DNA of 64,000 nt from Dactylorhiza incarnata (Eukaryota > Streptophyta > Magnoliopsida > Asparagales > Orchidaceae), in contig JAWHQI010000001.1 of the NCBI GenBank assembly GCA_033032865.1, positions 1,448,001-1,512,000 on the forward strand, read 5' to 3'. A model generated the notes under the pieces. That model saw only the letters and a program-made list of their open reading frames with translations. It searched no databases and had not been told where the DNA came from. The translations under genes and the position numbers were made by a program. Shown here piece after piece: positions 11,379 through 20,999 of the stretch; the first letter of the stretch is position 1, and the number at the start of each line of letters is the position of its first letter.

Positions 11379-11876
11379 ATGGATGCTCACATTAACTTCG
11401 AAGTTCTTGGCGCGCGCATCATTGATCTTCTAATGTCGTTTGAAGAACTCTATAATAAACAACTCCAGACCGCCAAGGCGCAGTCATCGCTTCCGCCACC
11501 ACCCGCAGAACCTCCCCCTCTCTCCATGGTGGTCGTCATTCCAGTGTTGTCGTCGGCCCCTGCTTTGCTAGTCCCTCCGACCACCTCACCGCCCCTTCTG
11601 TCGGCCCTTGCCCTACTGGCCCTTGCTTTGTCGGTCCCTCCAACCACCTCGTCGCCCTTTCTGTCGGCCCTTGCTCCATCGGTCCCTGCGCAGCCGATCC
11701 ATCCAAGTTCGTTCCTTCTGCCGGTTGTTGTTCACCCGGCCTCCTTGCCGTTGTTGCTCACCACCACTCCGCCAGCCCCACCAAATCCACTCCTTCCGCT
11801 GCATGTTCTCTCGGCGGTACCGCGGCTACTCGTTATCGCCACGGCCGCCGTGACACGCTACCGGGCGTTGATTTGA
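11379..11876 (+). CDS. Proline-rich ORF inside TRIM-like element
   Basis: A 165-codon frame sits in the internal region. The first 35 residues look helical (MDAHINFEVLGARIIDLL, EELYNKQLQTAK), as in gag N-termini. The remainder is a low-complexity run of P, L, A, S and V made of imperfect SALALLALALSVPPTTS-like repeats. No capsid, zinc-knuckle or pol motif is present. It may be a relic gag beginning or a chance frame in C-rich sequence; product existence is uncertain. Confidence 0.35.
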   Translation: MDAHINFEVLGARIIDLLMSFEELYNKQLQTAKAQSSLPPPPAEPPPLSMVVVIPVLSSAPALLVPPTTSPPLLSALALLALALSVPPTTSSPFLSALAPSVPAQPIHPSSFLLPVVVHPASLPLLLTTTPPAPPNPLLPLHVLSAVPRLLVIATAAVTRYRALI

Positions 11877-11958
11877 CACGAAATCAAGGAGCCCGATGAT
11901 GGGGTCATTCATGACCGTTTGAGCTTGAGGAAAAGCTCGATTTCGAGGACTGAAGGGA

Positions 11959-12345
11959 TGTTATAAATCCTTTGACGTCATTTATCGAGAGTCTTATTAT
12001 CGAGTCAAGTTATGGGCTTCGGGCCCAATTACTATGCTATGTCTAATGTTATGTTTTATTATATGGTTTCCGTAGCCCAATCATTAGCGTGTATTAGGAT
12101 TTATCATTGTATTTGGTTTTATTAAGTTGTGTTGGGTTATTTACATAAATACCCTTTTATGCTTTATTTAAGGGACCCTTGAGGTCTTGTATGTGGTATC
12201 AAAGAAAAAAGTTCTAATTCCTTGTCCCATACGTGAGATTTTGGTAGCTTTCTCCTCTAATGAGCAAGCCCCACTTAGGCAGTTGTGGTTATGGCTCCAT
12301 AGTGTGTCCTCCGCCTCCGACCACCACTCTGGCAAGCTCATAACA
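11959..12345 (+). repeat. Right LTR of TRIM-like element
   Basis: Begins TGTTATAAATCC and ends CATAACA, followed by the CGATG duplication. Many substitutions separate it from the left LTR. Confidence 0.88.
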
Positions 12346-12419
12346 CGATGTTATAATTTCCTATGAGAATGACTAGAATTGCACCCTCTTCTCATTTATG
12401 ATCAAATTATGTTGGGGGA

Positions 12420-13100
12420 AGCTAGATGAAAGCGTATTGTAAGGTGAGAGGGGTGAATGTCGTGTAATTTAATTTCATCTTTCAATCCCATCAAGAAGAT
12501 ACTAACAATGTACTATTCTAAAACATGAATTTGATTCATGAATTCATCGAATTCATCTAACTATTGTTGAATGGAATTGAGTTGATTCACTTTATTCAAT
12601 TTAGTCGCAGGCTCTTCAAACAAAGTCAAGTTATAATGATGATTTAAATCTTGAAGATATTCCTCCCACAATAGTGTATGCCATATAAGTCTAGATTTAA
12701 TATAAACTTGATGTCATTCTAAAGCTTACTTTCCAAATGAACATAAGTGAGCTTAAATTCATCTGGAGTTTTATTAACCTCAAAGAACTACTTATAACAA
12801 TAGATCTAGCCTTTATGATGATCACCAGCAAATCGAGAAAATTCGACTTTAGGACATTGTGTGGGCATATGGTAATGCTAATTGTGAGGAGATGTGTGCT
12901 CCCCCTCCGAATATGGCACAAGTAAGCTCTTCAATTCACGGATCATTGTCTCCATCATATAGTGAAGCTCGGCCATGAATTTGATCTCCTGATTGTTCAT
13001 TACTTGTAATGATTTATCTATTTTTTTCATATGAAAATTTCAAATAATTCGCATCACTGCAAATCTTTTGTGAATTGGTATGCTCCACCATGGCACTACA
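12420..13100 (-). pseudogene. Ty3/gypsy gag remnant
   Basis: Minus-strand translation from about 12660 to 12470 gives a recognisable gypsy gag stretch: LTLFEEPATKLNKVNQ, then LDEFDEFMNQIHVLE, then IVSIFLMGLKDEIKLHD, with stops between them. This matches the gag pattern of an FEDP-type start, a repeat-binding helix pair and a FLAGLKPEI-type end. The sequence up to 13100 reads as degraded N-terminal gag. It lies downstream (minus sense) of an LTR at 13135-13348 and could be the 5' part of the element whose pol remnant is at 14-1150; the 11 kb between would be later insertions. Confidence 0.6.
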
Positions 13101-13134
13101 TAAGTTTGGTGCAAGGATGGACGGTTTGATAACA

Positions 13135-13348
13135 TGTTGAGGAAGATTTTCTCAAATGATATCTATCTATATTATCTTCTAGGAGCACTAAGTTCTGAAC
13201 AATGAGAGATTGGAATCCCTAAGAAGAGAGAATTATAAAAGCAAAAGTGTATCGGTGAAGGAGACAGAATGGAAACTTGTATTTGATGTTTCATTAGATA
13301 ATTACATCAATTAGATTCTGTTGTTTATACTTAATTCAGTACCTAACA
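13135..13348 (-). repeat. Short LTR (214 bp), minus sense
   Basis: On the minus strand it runs from TGTTAGGTACTG (13348) to CCTCAACA (13135) and is followed by TGTTATCAAACCG, a degenerate Met-type primer site (13134-13122). Its position directly before the gag remnant makes it the 5' LTR of that element. A second copy of the primer-like word lies in plus orientation at 13358-13372. Confidence 0.5.
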
Positions 13349-13607
13349 TTTTCCACCATGTTATCAAACCGCCTGTTGGATACCCTATTTACTAACATAC
13401 TACTGCTGAAATGACAATTAATAACATTTCAATCTATATGTATAAATGGGGCCGCCTTTATTCATCAAATTTGCAGTAAAATGCCACCCCAATGAAACTT
13501 TCCAAACTAAACCAGTCATTATAGAAAAAATGGCAACCAACATAAAAGCAAAAGAAACAACCATCCTGAAGTAAAAGTAAAAAATTTATAAGAAAATGTG
13601 TCAATAC

Positions 13608-13667
13608 CTTGGCATCGCCAACAGCAAAGAGACTCTCCTCTATCTCGGCAGCATCCATGACTCCCAT
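13608..13667 (-). CDS. First coding exon similar to U-box E3 ligase PUB45 family
   Basis: The minus strand has an acceptor (TTTTATCAG, exon start 13683), an ATG at 13665-13667 and a second in-frame ATG at 13656-13658. The frame then reads MDAAEIEESLFAVGDAK and ends at a donor AAG|GTATTG (13608/13607) in phase 0. Plant PUB45/PUB6-type U-box proteins begin with a nearly identical peptide, and from memory their first coding exon ends after the same lysine. The next exon is not in the intron sequence down to 13349, where LTR-element DNA begins. The remaining exons would have to lie beyond 1, across about 13 kb of transposons, or the gene is broken here. A 17-residue match is short, so this is tentative but specific. 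Confidence 0.5.
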
Positions 13668-14179
13668 TTACCAAATCGACTTTCTGATAAAAGAAACACA
13701 TGACAGTACAAATTAATCTCATTTTAAACCGCATTATAATGTCAAGAAATTGGATGCATCCCGAATAGGGACACTATCAAAATTATTAACAATAACTACA
13801 TATCCCTAAGAAGAGCGGACTGATCTTACATCATTTATTTGTAATGAACAGCAAAACCTATGAAATGTAACGAAAGCACAAATAAACAATGCAGAATCTA
13901 CCAGAGTGATCACGAAAATGCATTTAAAGTGCAGATAAATTAAGAAGCTTCCCCCACCAAATAACGAATAAAATGAAGGTCTACACATCGAATGAATGTC
14001 ACATTCACCGAACAAGGAACAGACTAAATTGGGACAAGTGGACAACCGATAAAAACAAAGCAACCATTGCTGCGTCCGCTTGTCAGCAATTCTTAAATAA
14101 AGAAACTAGCTAAACATGTCCCATAATGCGCAAACAAAAACCTCTTATGAACATGCATTCAATCGATTCAGAAGCCTAC

Positions 14180-14360
14180 CAGGACGACAAGAAATTTTTC
14201 CCGCCGAGATCTACGTTAGAGATGAATCGAGACGAAAACTTCCATAACTAGCCTCGACGGCATGTCCTCCGCCTTAGAACTAGAGTTTTCATGATCGTGG
14301 AGCTCGGGAGAGCGATACGAGGCGGGGAGGAAGACGAAGAGTTTCAGGATAAGAAAGTAC
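14180..14360 (-). other. Probable 5'UTR exon of the PUB45-like gene
   Basis: On the minus strand a CT-rich, moderately GC-rich stretch ends with donor CGTCCTG|GTAGGC at 14180/14179, and the following intron would end at the acceptor before 13683. Composition differs from the AT-rich surroundings. The transcription start and upstream limit are not defined. Confidence 0.35.
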
Positions 14361-15281
14361 CGTGCCTTCTCCGATTAAGACGATAATTAATATTTACTCT
14401 TTTTGTATTAACTAATAATATTTTACTTTATGAGGCTTCAAATCCGTTCCCACCTAGTACATCATGGCCGGTGATTCGCTCAATCAAGTGAATCTCATCG
14501 TGCGGACGGTGGAGATTGATTAGATTGATCAGACGTTTTGGACGCATTGAAGTCGGAGAGTTAACAGAGGTTCAGGGAATTGGGAAAGGGGGGTGTAAAG
14601 TGCGTTGGTGCAGTGCGGGAATTATCCATTTTTGCTCGAGTTTGCGGCAAACTGAGGATAAAATTAATATAATAAATAAAAATTGTCTTATTGGTGTGTA
14701 CGGACTCATGGGCAATATGCAGTTCTGCGCTCTCATTGCGATCATGACACATGTCGTGAAATAAATATTGTGCCCTTTTGGATGAATGCCGAATGGTATC
14801 TTTTGAAGATCCAAAGGAGAATATGAAGGCGGATTCAATCAACGCTTATTCTATACAAAGGATTAACGCAACGACAATTTCGATCACTCGCGTGCCTTCT
14901 TCATCGCCTTCAGAGTTTCTCTATAGGAAATTTTTATACATAAGTTTTAACTTCTTATCTTGTATTTTCTTTTTTTCTTTTGGTCACTATTTTTGTGTAA
15001 CGGTAATGGAGTTCGTCCGTGTGGGTGACTAGGTCCGTGTGTGACTTAGGGAGAAATTCTTCGTGTGTGTTGGCGACTAGTTCTGGGAAATACCTAGGGA
15101 GAGAGATGTAATAAGTCTAGGGGTGGTTTGAGGCCTACCTAGAGAGAGATAGGTTAAAGTCAAACGGTCCTTAGGAAGAATGGTCGGTATATAAAACAAA
15201 AATATTTTTATATATGTACACCGTCTTGATTTCTAGCGTCATGAAAATCACCATTTTGTAATCAAAACATTAGTGAAATAA
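14361..15281. other. No gene recognised; possible promoter side of PUB45-like exon
   Basis: This is AT-rich sequence without recognisable domains or repeats. Open frames on both strands overlap each other and show no motifs. The target-site side of the PIF/Harbinger element is at its right end. Confidence 0.5.
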
Positions 15282-15319
15282 AGGCTTTGTTTGGAACAGA
15301 TGATGCTGATGAAAAACTG

Positions 15320-15420
15320 CTGATTGAAAAGTGCTGATTGAAAAGTGCTGATTGAAAAGCAGTGATGAATAAGCTGCAAATTGTTTGGACAGTTTGTGCA
15401 TAAGTGCTGATCGAATAGAG
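15320..15420. repeat. Subterminal GTGCTGATTGAAAA repeats
   Basis: The words CTGATTGAAAAG/GTGCTGATTGAAAA recur three times in tandem (about 15320-15362), with further CAGTGATGAATAAG and GTGCTGATCGAATAG variants. Such subterminal motifs near a TIR are usual transposase-binding regions of PIF elements. Confidence 0.55.
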
Positions 15421-15538
15421 ATTTTTTAAATATGCTATTTGGAGGAACAGTTTTTTGAAAGCCATTTTTTAAAAACAAAAAACATTGAAATAAATATACT
15501 TCGTGGGCAAAATTAAACATGTAATAATACTTAAATGA

Positions 15539-15931
15539 TTAACAGAGTTCACTGAATTGAAGTAAATACAATGTAATATCAAGCACTTCTAAATGCGTCA
15601 GGAATTTAGAAGCTAGCACTTCTCGTGTAGTAGTGCGATGTGATCCTTGTAACCCATGAGCATGCTCTAACTTGAGAAGTAAATCAATAAATATACGTTT
15701 TGACATTCTAAATGCGTCATGAATTCTATCTGGGTGCCCGTCAAGTAACTCTCTCAAACATTTCTCACATGTTTGTTTAGACGTCATGCATGGTCTTGGC
15801 TCGCATATGCAGTTATTTATCTCAGCAATAGTTGAAGAAATTAAGCTACAGTATTGAGCATATTGCACCTGTTCTGGCGAAAGACATATAGATTCTCCAG
15901 AATCTTCGTTTGAAGAGTTATGAGCTTCCAT
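15539..15931 (-). pseudogene. Truncated PIF/Harbinger (HARBI1-like) transposase
   Basis: The 130-codon minus frame begins MEAHNSSNEDSG. Its C-terminal half matches the start of HARBI1-like nucleases: a CEKCLRELLDGHPDRIHDAFRMSK segment, then IFIDLLLKLEHAHGL and a REVLASKFL motif. The whole DDE nuclease domain is missing: the frame ends at 15539 and the element terminus is only 260 bp further on. The element therefore lost the catalytic part by internal deletion and would depend on transposase from elsewhere. Confidence 0.7.
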
Positions 15932-16079
15932 TACCTAAAATGTTAAAACACATCATAAATACCATAAACAAAACAATACACTAATAGTGAAATAGACATA
16001 TAAAAGTACACATATAGCTCAATAACATAGAACAAAACATGTAAGACTGCATTGCAAGGAACATATATCATAACAGACA

Positions 16080-16215
16080 TCATAACACAGAGTTTGCTAA
16101 GTTAAAAAAAGTAGTTTATGATAATAACACATAGTTCGCTAAGTAAAAAAAGTAGTTTATGATCATAACACAGAGTTCGCTAAGTACAAAAAGTAGTTTT
16201 AGATCATAACAGAGA
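16080..16215. repeat. Three ~45-bp tandem repeats
   Basis: The sequence CATAACACAGAGTT(T/C)GCTAAGT followed by AAAAAAGTAGTTTATGAT occurs three times in a row with small changes. It lies between the two minus-strand transposon genes. Confidence 0.7.
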
Positions 16216-16227
16216 TCATAACGCATA

Positions 16228-16465
16228 TCATTGGTTCCTGGTCGCATAGCAGTTTTTGATCCACCAAACTCTCTTATCAGCTGGGATACTCATGAAGACC
16301 TCTCTATTGCTTTTGTCCTTAATATAGTTCACTGCAAAGAAGTATATGTCGTCATTATATATCACTAATACTTGAGATCAACTCCACCGCCTCCTTAATA
16401 GTGACAGTTGGGGAAGGCTTCATTGCAAGTGCAGATTCCCTTAAGTCACTCATATATGATATAGC
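16228..16465 (-). pseudogene. Myb/SANT-like protein, C-terminal part (PIF/Harbinger ORF1)
   Basis: Reading the minus strand from the copia junction gives SYMSDLRESALAMKPSP and IKEAVELISS, then after a frame change FFAVNYIKDKSNREVFMSIP, KRVWWIKN and a stop at 16228-16230. This is the usual C-terminal region of plant Myb/SANT-like proteins encoded beside PIF transposases. The N-terminal part is at 58060-58555, beyond the inserted copia element. The reading frame joins exactly across one copy of ATAGC, proving that the insertion split this gene. A separate frameshift near 16370 indicates decay independent of the insertion. Confidence 0.75.
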
Positions 16466-17106
16466 TGTTAGAAATTTTCCGTTAGGTGAACTCGATTCAT
16501 CGAGACGTACCGATAAAGTCGTACGCAAAAATTAGAGTCGATTCAGACTCCTACGAGCGCGCGTTAATTCAGTCGCACGAACGGTCGAAGCCTGTGATAG
16601 GTGGGTCAGATCGTCTCGTAATTTCATGTCACGAACTCGGTCTCACCCTTGGCACGAATTTTGGCATGATCATGAATATAATTAAATTTGTGGAGTTTCA
16701 TTTGGGTTTTAATGGAATTAAGTTCCATCCATTAAAGCAATATTAGCAACTCCCGTTTGGGTCTTCCCTATTAAGACCTAAGATGTTATTCATGTGTGTG
16801 TGCTCTGTTTTTGGCGTGAACAAGGGGCGAAAAGAAGTTCCTCTTCAATTTTCTGTAACCACTGCCCTATCTTTTCTGGCGCCGACGTCGATCACGTCTT
16901 GCAGGAGAAGGTGAACTGCAGCCCCGTTTCTTAAGCCGGAGCCTTTCCTTTTCTCTCCTATTCGGCCCTCTGGAGAAGGAAGAGATAGTCGTCTCTTGCT
17001 CCTTGTGATTTAAGGTCGCCGACGGCAATCTCCTTCCAGATCTCGAGGCTCTGCTGGTCTGAATCCTGGATTGGGAGAAGATTTAGGTTCTGATACACAA
17101 AGCAGG
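16466..17106 (+). repeat. Copia left LTR, first part
   Basis: Starts TGTTAGAAATTTTCC and ends in GCAGG (17102-17106), which is the gypsy target. It matches 56596-57236 of the right LTR, where the sequence runs on uninterrupted. Confidence 0.93.
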
Positions 17107-17229
17107 TGTAACATCCCGACTTTTATTGGGCCACTAGACCCTAGCGAGCCCAATAAAAGTAGGCCCGAGCAGTAGAAATCTACCATTTTAAGTAATGTTG
17201 CGCGCCGCAACTAAGTCATTGGGGTATAG

Positions 17230-17960
17230 TGACCAGATGAACCCCGAACCGACTTCCGTCAGTTCTGTTAGACTCGTATGAACAATACGAGCGCAACGGA
17301 ATTCGTTGCACTTCAATCCGAGGTCGTTTGGAGAAAACGACCATTTCGAGTATCGTAGCGCGCCACTACCTCATTATTATGAATAGTGACCGTACGAACC
17401 CCGAATTGACTTCCGTCGGTTCCGTTAGACTCGTATGAACAATACGAGCGCAACGGAATTCGTTGCACTTCAATCTGAGGTCATTTGGAGAAAACGACCA
17501 TTGCGAGTATCGTAGCGCGTCACTACCTCATTATTATGAATAGTGACCGTACGAACCCCGAATTGACTTCCGTCAGTTCCGTTAGACTCGTATGAACAAT
17601 ACGAGCGCAACGAAATTCGTTGCACTTCAATCCGAGGTCGTTTGGAGAAAACGACCATTTCGAGTATCGTAGCGCGCCACTACCTCATTATTATGAATAG
17701 TGACCGTACGAACCCCGAATTGACTTCCGTCAGTTCCGTTAGACTCGTATGAACAATACGAGCACAACAGAATTCGTTGCACCTCAATCCGAGGTCGTTT
17801 GGAGAAAACGACCATTTCGGGTATCGTAGCGCGCCACTACCTCATTATTATGAATAGTGACCGTACGAACCCCGAATTGACTTCCGTCAGTTCCGTTAGA
17901 CTCGTATGAACAATACGAGCGCAACGGAATTCGTTGCACTTTGATTCGAGGTCGTATGGA
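17230..17960. repeat. 157-bp tandem repeats in gypsy left LTR
   Basis: About five copies of a 157-bp unit are marked by TCGTAGCGCGCCACTACCTC and by GAACAATACGAGCGCAACGG. Spacing is exactly 157 between the second and third units. The small minus-strand frames here are repeat artefacts. Confidence 0.9.
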
Positions 17961-18168
17961 GAGTATGCCATTTTAGGGCTATGCAGACCACATCAGTGCA
18001 ACGCACGAAATATAAAGCGCACGAACCCGGCATCAGCCCCGACGAATCATAATGGACCCCTGGATCATGGAGGACTCCGCCCTAAGTTGACTTGGTCAAC
18101 CCCCCCCCCCCCCCCAAACTCGAATTTGCTAAAGAAAAGGGGGGGGGGGTGAGAAAGAAAGCCCCCCC

Positions 18169-20143
18169 TGTAACGGCTCAAAATAAATGAATCAAAATTC
18201 CCGATGATGAAACAATAAAAATCAGTGCCGAGACGACGTCGCACTTTAAGTTTGAAGTTTTGAATTTTTCGATGATTTTGCGACGCTCGTTTCGTTTTAA
18301 TTTTAATTGGTTATTTTGATGTATTTTTAATATTGCTATTGGCACCTAATATTATAATTATTGATCTTGATATTGGCCTTTGGATTGTTGGCTTTGGGGT
18401 TTATGTACTTAGGCTGCTGATAGCCTCTTCATGTTGATCTTCATATGGCTGCTGCTGCTTTGGGTTGTTTTGGGCTGGCCGACTAGAAGTTATAATAATA
18501 ATATTATAAGAGAATAGAGGCGGTGGATTCTTATGTTCATTGAGGCGGCGGATGATATTGTTATAAGGTTCTTTTCCCTCTTCCGTCTCCTGGAAAACCT
18601 AGACAGCGCCGGGCTTGGCTTCTCATGCGATTCTCCTCTCCTACCTCTCGACTCCTTTGATTTCTTCCTTCTGTGCTGAGGAAGCTTGGGAACGTGCTGT
18701 TCCTTCTGTTGCTGCTACCTTCAGGGCCTTTGGACCTCGTTGGTTACCTGATTTAGTTTGACCGGCAGTTGGGAGCTGAACTTCTTCTATGTGAGCTCTT
18801 CTTCTTCTTTCCTCCTCTCCTCCTTATTCGCAGATGTTTATCTTGTTCTTCATAACTGCGGCAAATTAAGTTAGGGTTTGGAATTTGATTTCAAGGTTGG
18901 CCGGTTAGGGTTTTGAATTTGATCTCACGGTGCTGTTGTTCCTTTTCTTTTAATTCTTGTGGCCGACTGTTGCTATGCTGCTCCTCTTTTCACTTGTGGT
19001 TGGTGGTTGTGTTGTAGCCTTCCTTCACTTGGTTTGAGTATTTTGTTTGGCCAGCTATTTCTTCTAATGCTGTCCCTTTGGTCTCTGTTGCTATGATACT
19101 GTTAAAATAATTTGGGGCTTTGAAATATTGTTGGACTGGCTTTGTTTTGCCTAGAACTCGGGGGGCCTTCTTCTTGTCCCTTGTTGGCCGGCTATTACCT
19201 TGTTGCTATGAGTTTGATTCTTGCAGTACCATGTAAGTGGGGCTGCTGTTTGAGGCTCCTGTAAGTGCTGTTTGGATTCCTGTTGAGTGCTATTTTGATG
19301 GGGGGAAAACTCATTAGATGGTTGCCCTATTTACTGGCGGATTTTACTTGAGCTGTCCAGTTTCTGGAAAGGGTTTTAATTCGTTTGAGCTGCTAATAAC
19401 AGCACTTGGAGCTGCGGTTTCCGCAGCCCTTGGAGCTGTTTGTAGCAGCTAATTTGTGGCTGTTTTTGCCCCTTCGTATGGGCTGATTTTTGATATAGTT
19501 CTTAGGATTTTGTTTGAAGAGTTTTTGCTTTCATGTTGTCACCAAAGCTGTCTTTCCCGAGGCAACTCCTTTTGAGTCGCAGTTGTATTCGTAGTAGGAA
19601 GCAAATTGTAACTAAGTCGTGACGCAACCCTAAAGTAAATGATTTCGTTGATACTGCAGAGGATGGCGTCCGGAGATAGACCCGAGGAAAATCCTGGTAC
19701 GATTAAAGGCAAAGGAAACTTGGTGAGTACTTATTTCTTTAATTATGTATAGTTTTGAATTATTTTGAATATATACACCTGATTAGATTTCTCTACTCTA
19801 CAGAAAGTATTTTAGTGATTGTGCATAGACATGAAATTGAAATTGTTCGAATTTTGAATCACTGATAATCCAAGAATCGCTGGAAAATATTGAATTGGCA
19901 ATGCTTAAGCGATGAATAAATTCTGAGGGAAAACATTTAAAATAAATTTCGACATAATTGAATAAGAAGATTGCATCGATGCATAAGAAAATTTGAAATG
20001 ATAAGGGTTAACCCTGTAGCCGTAGTGGGGGTGTGAATACACTACGGCGGAATGTGTTTTTGATATTGATTTGAGGTCGTTGAAGGCCAGAGGCCGTTGA
20101 AGGCCAAGAGGTCATTGAAGACCAAGAAGGGATGAATCTACAG
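18169..20143 (+). repeat. Array LTR A, first part
   Basis: Begins TGTAACGGCTC. It is interrupted after TACAG (20139-20143) by the Tat-like element. LTR A as a whole is 2590 bp, longer than B and C mainly because of an extra copy of a GGCCGTTGAAGGCCA-like word near 20090. Confidence 0.9.
19663..19722 (+). CDS. Candidate gag leader exon 1 within LTR A
   Basis: ATG in good context (GAGGATGGCG) opens 20 codons, MASGDRPEENPG..., ending at donor TTG|GTGAGT in phase 0. The same exon occurs in LTR B (32068-32127) and LTR C (36237-36296). Among the three copies one proline codon differs only at its third base (CCC, CCT, CCG) and one codon changes Thr to Met. Together with exon 2 (28796-28861) and the gag frame it could form a spliced gag N-terminus. 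This is inferred from splice sites and phase only; no known domain is present. Confidence 0.4.
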
Positions 20144-20822
20144 TGTTGACGCCAGGAAAATCCTGACCTCAAGATTCGGACCGATGCAGCCGGAGGCTAC
20201 TCGCCCAGCAGCCCGACGAGATGGCTTGGCTGGCAACGACGAAGAAGCTAGAAGAGCAACAAACAGGACCCCAGGTGCTGCGGCAGGGAGGTCCCACCAC
20301 GTACCCGGAAGCTCGAAGGAGTCTTCCCCTCCACAACCAAGAATGGCCGAGCAAGGTACGAGGAAGGCACCGACTTGGCTAGCAAGCAGGGGTGACGGGC
20401 TCAAGAATTCGGAAATGGGGTTCCAGAAGCTTAAGCACAGGTGCCAATCCAAGTACCCCTGGGGTCCTATTTATAGGCAACCAAGGGGTAGGGGGGTTTT
20501 TATAGCCCATCCCTGACCTGGCGACGTATGGGATACTCGGCGAGCATCTTCGACCATAGTCGCCCATCTGGCGAGTATCTGCTGCTGCTCGCACAAGCCT
20601 GGCTGATACTCGCTCAGGTCTTCTGTGGTTGCCGGACACTTTGGGGCGACATACGGGGTACTCGGTACGTATCTTCGACCATAGTCGCCCTTCTGGCGAG
20701 TATTTAGCCAATACTCGCCAACCTTCTTTTGCTCCTGCTGGCTGATTTGTCTTGCCTCTTTGACTTTGACCTGCCTACGTGGCCTTGAGTGGGTCCTACC
20801 CTCGGAGAATAAGAGTTGTACA
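20144..20822 (-). repeat. Tat-like 3' LTR (left copy)
   Basis: Plus-strand ends are TGTTGACG and GTTGTACA. A minus-strand TATA box is at 20467-20475. It pairs with 27678-28356. Confidence 0.95.
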
Positions 20823-20946
20823 CAATCCCCGCTCTTTGCGAGTAACGGAGTTGCTCGGAAAGAAACATTCAATCGTTATTCGACGAGCTTCTGCCTTGGC
20901 GAGTATAGGGAGATACTCGGATCTTGACTGTCCGACGCCTGGACTC

Positions 20947-20954
20947 TATATAAA
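20947..20954 (+). promoter_or_regulatory. TATA box of antisense gene 1
   Basis: TATATAAA, followed by a G run, lies 46 bp before the ATG at 21000, so the leader would be very short. Confidence 0.6.
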
Positions 20955-20999
20955 GGGGGGGGGGTCTCTGATGGAACCACCTTTCTGTACTCGCTCACA

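Larger units (their letters stand above)
10273..12345 (+). mobile_element. Small non-autonomous LTR element (TRIM-like), TSD CGATG
   Basis: Direct LTRs are at 10273-10662 (390 bp) and 11959-12345 (387 bp), both TGTTAT...CATAACA. A primer site TGGTATCAGAGCCC (initiator Met tRNA type) starts at 10666. A purine tract (GACTGAAGGGA) precedes the right LTR. The flanking duplication CGATG is present at 10268-10272 and 12346-12350. The internal 1.3 kb has no pol. The LTRs have visibly diverged, so this is an older insertion. The words before the purine tract (CTTGAGGAAAAGCTCGA) resemble 3' ends of gypsy elements. Confidence 0.9.

Noticed and set aside
17470..17815. Paired 62-codon minus-strand ORFs in the gypsy LTR
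   Set aside because: They are two registers of the 157-bp tandem repeat, without motifs.
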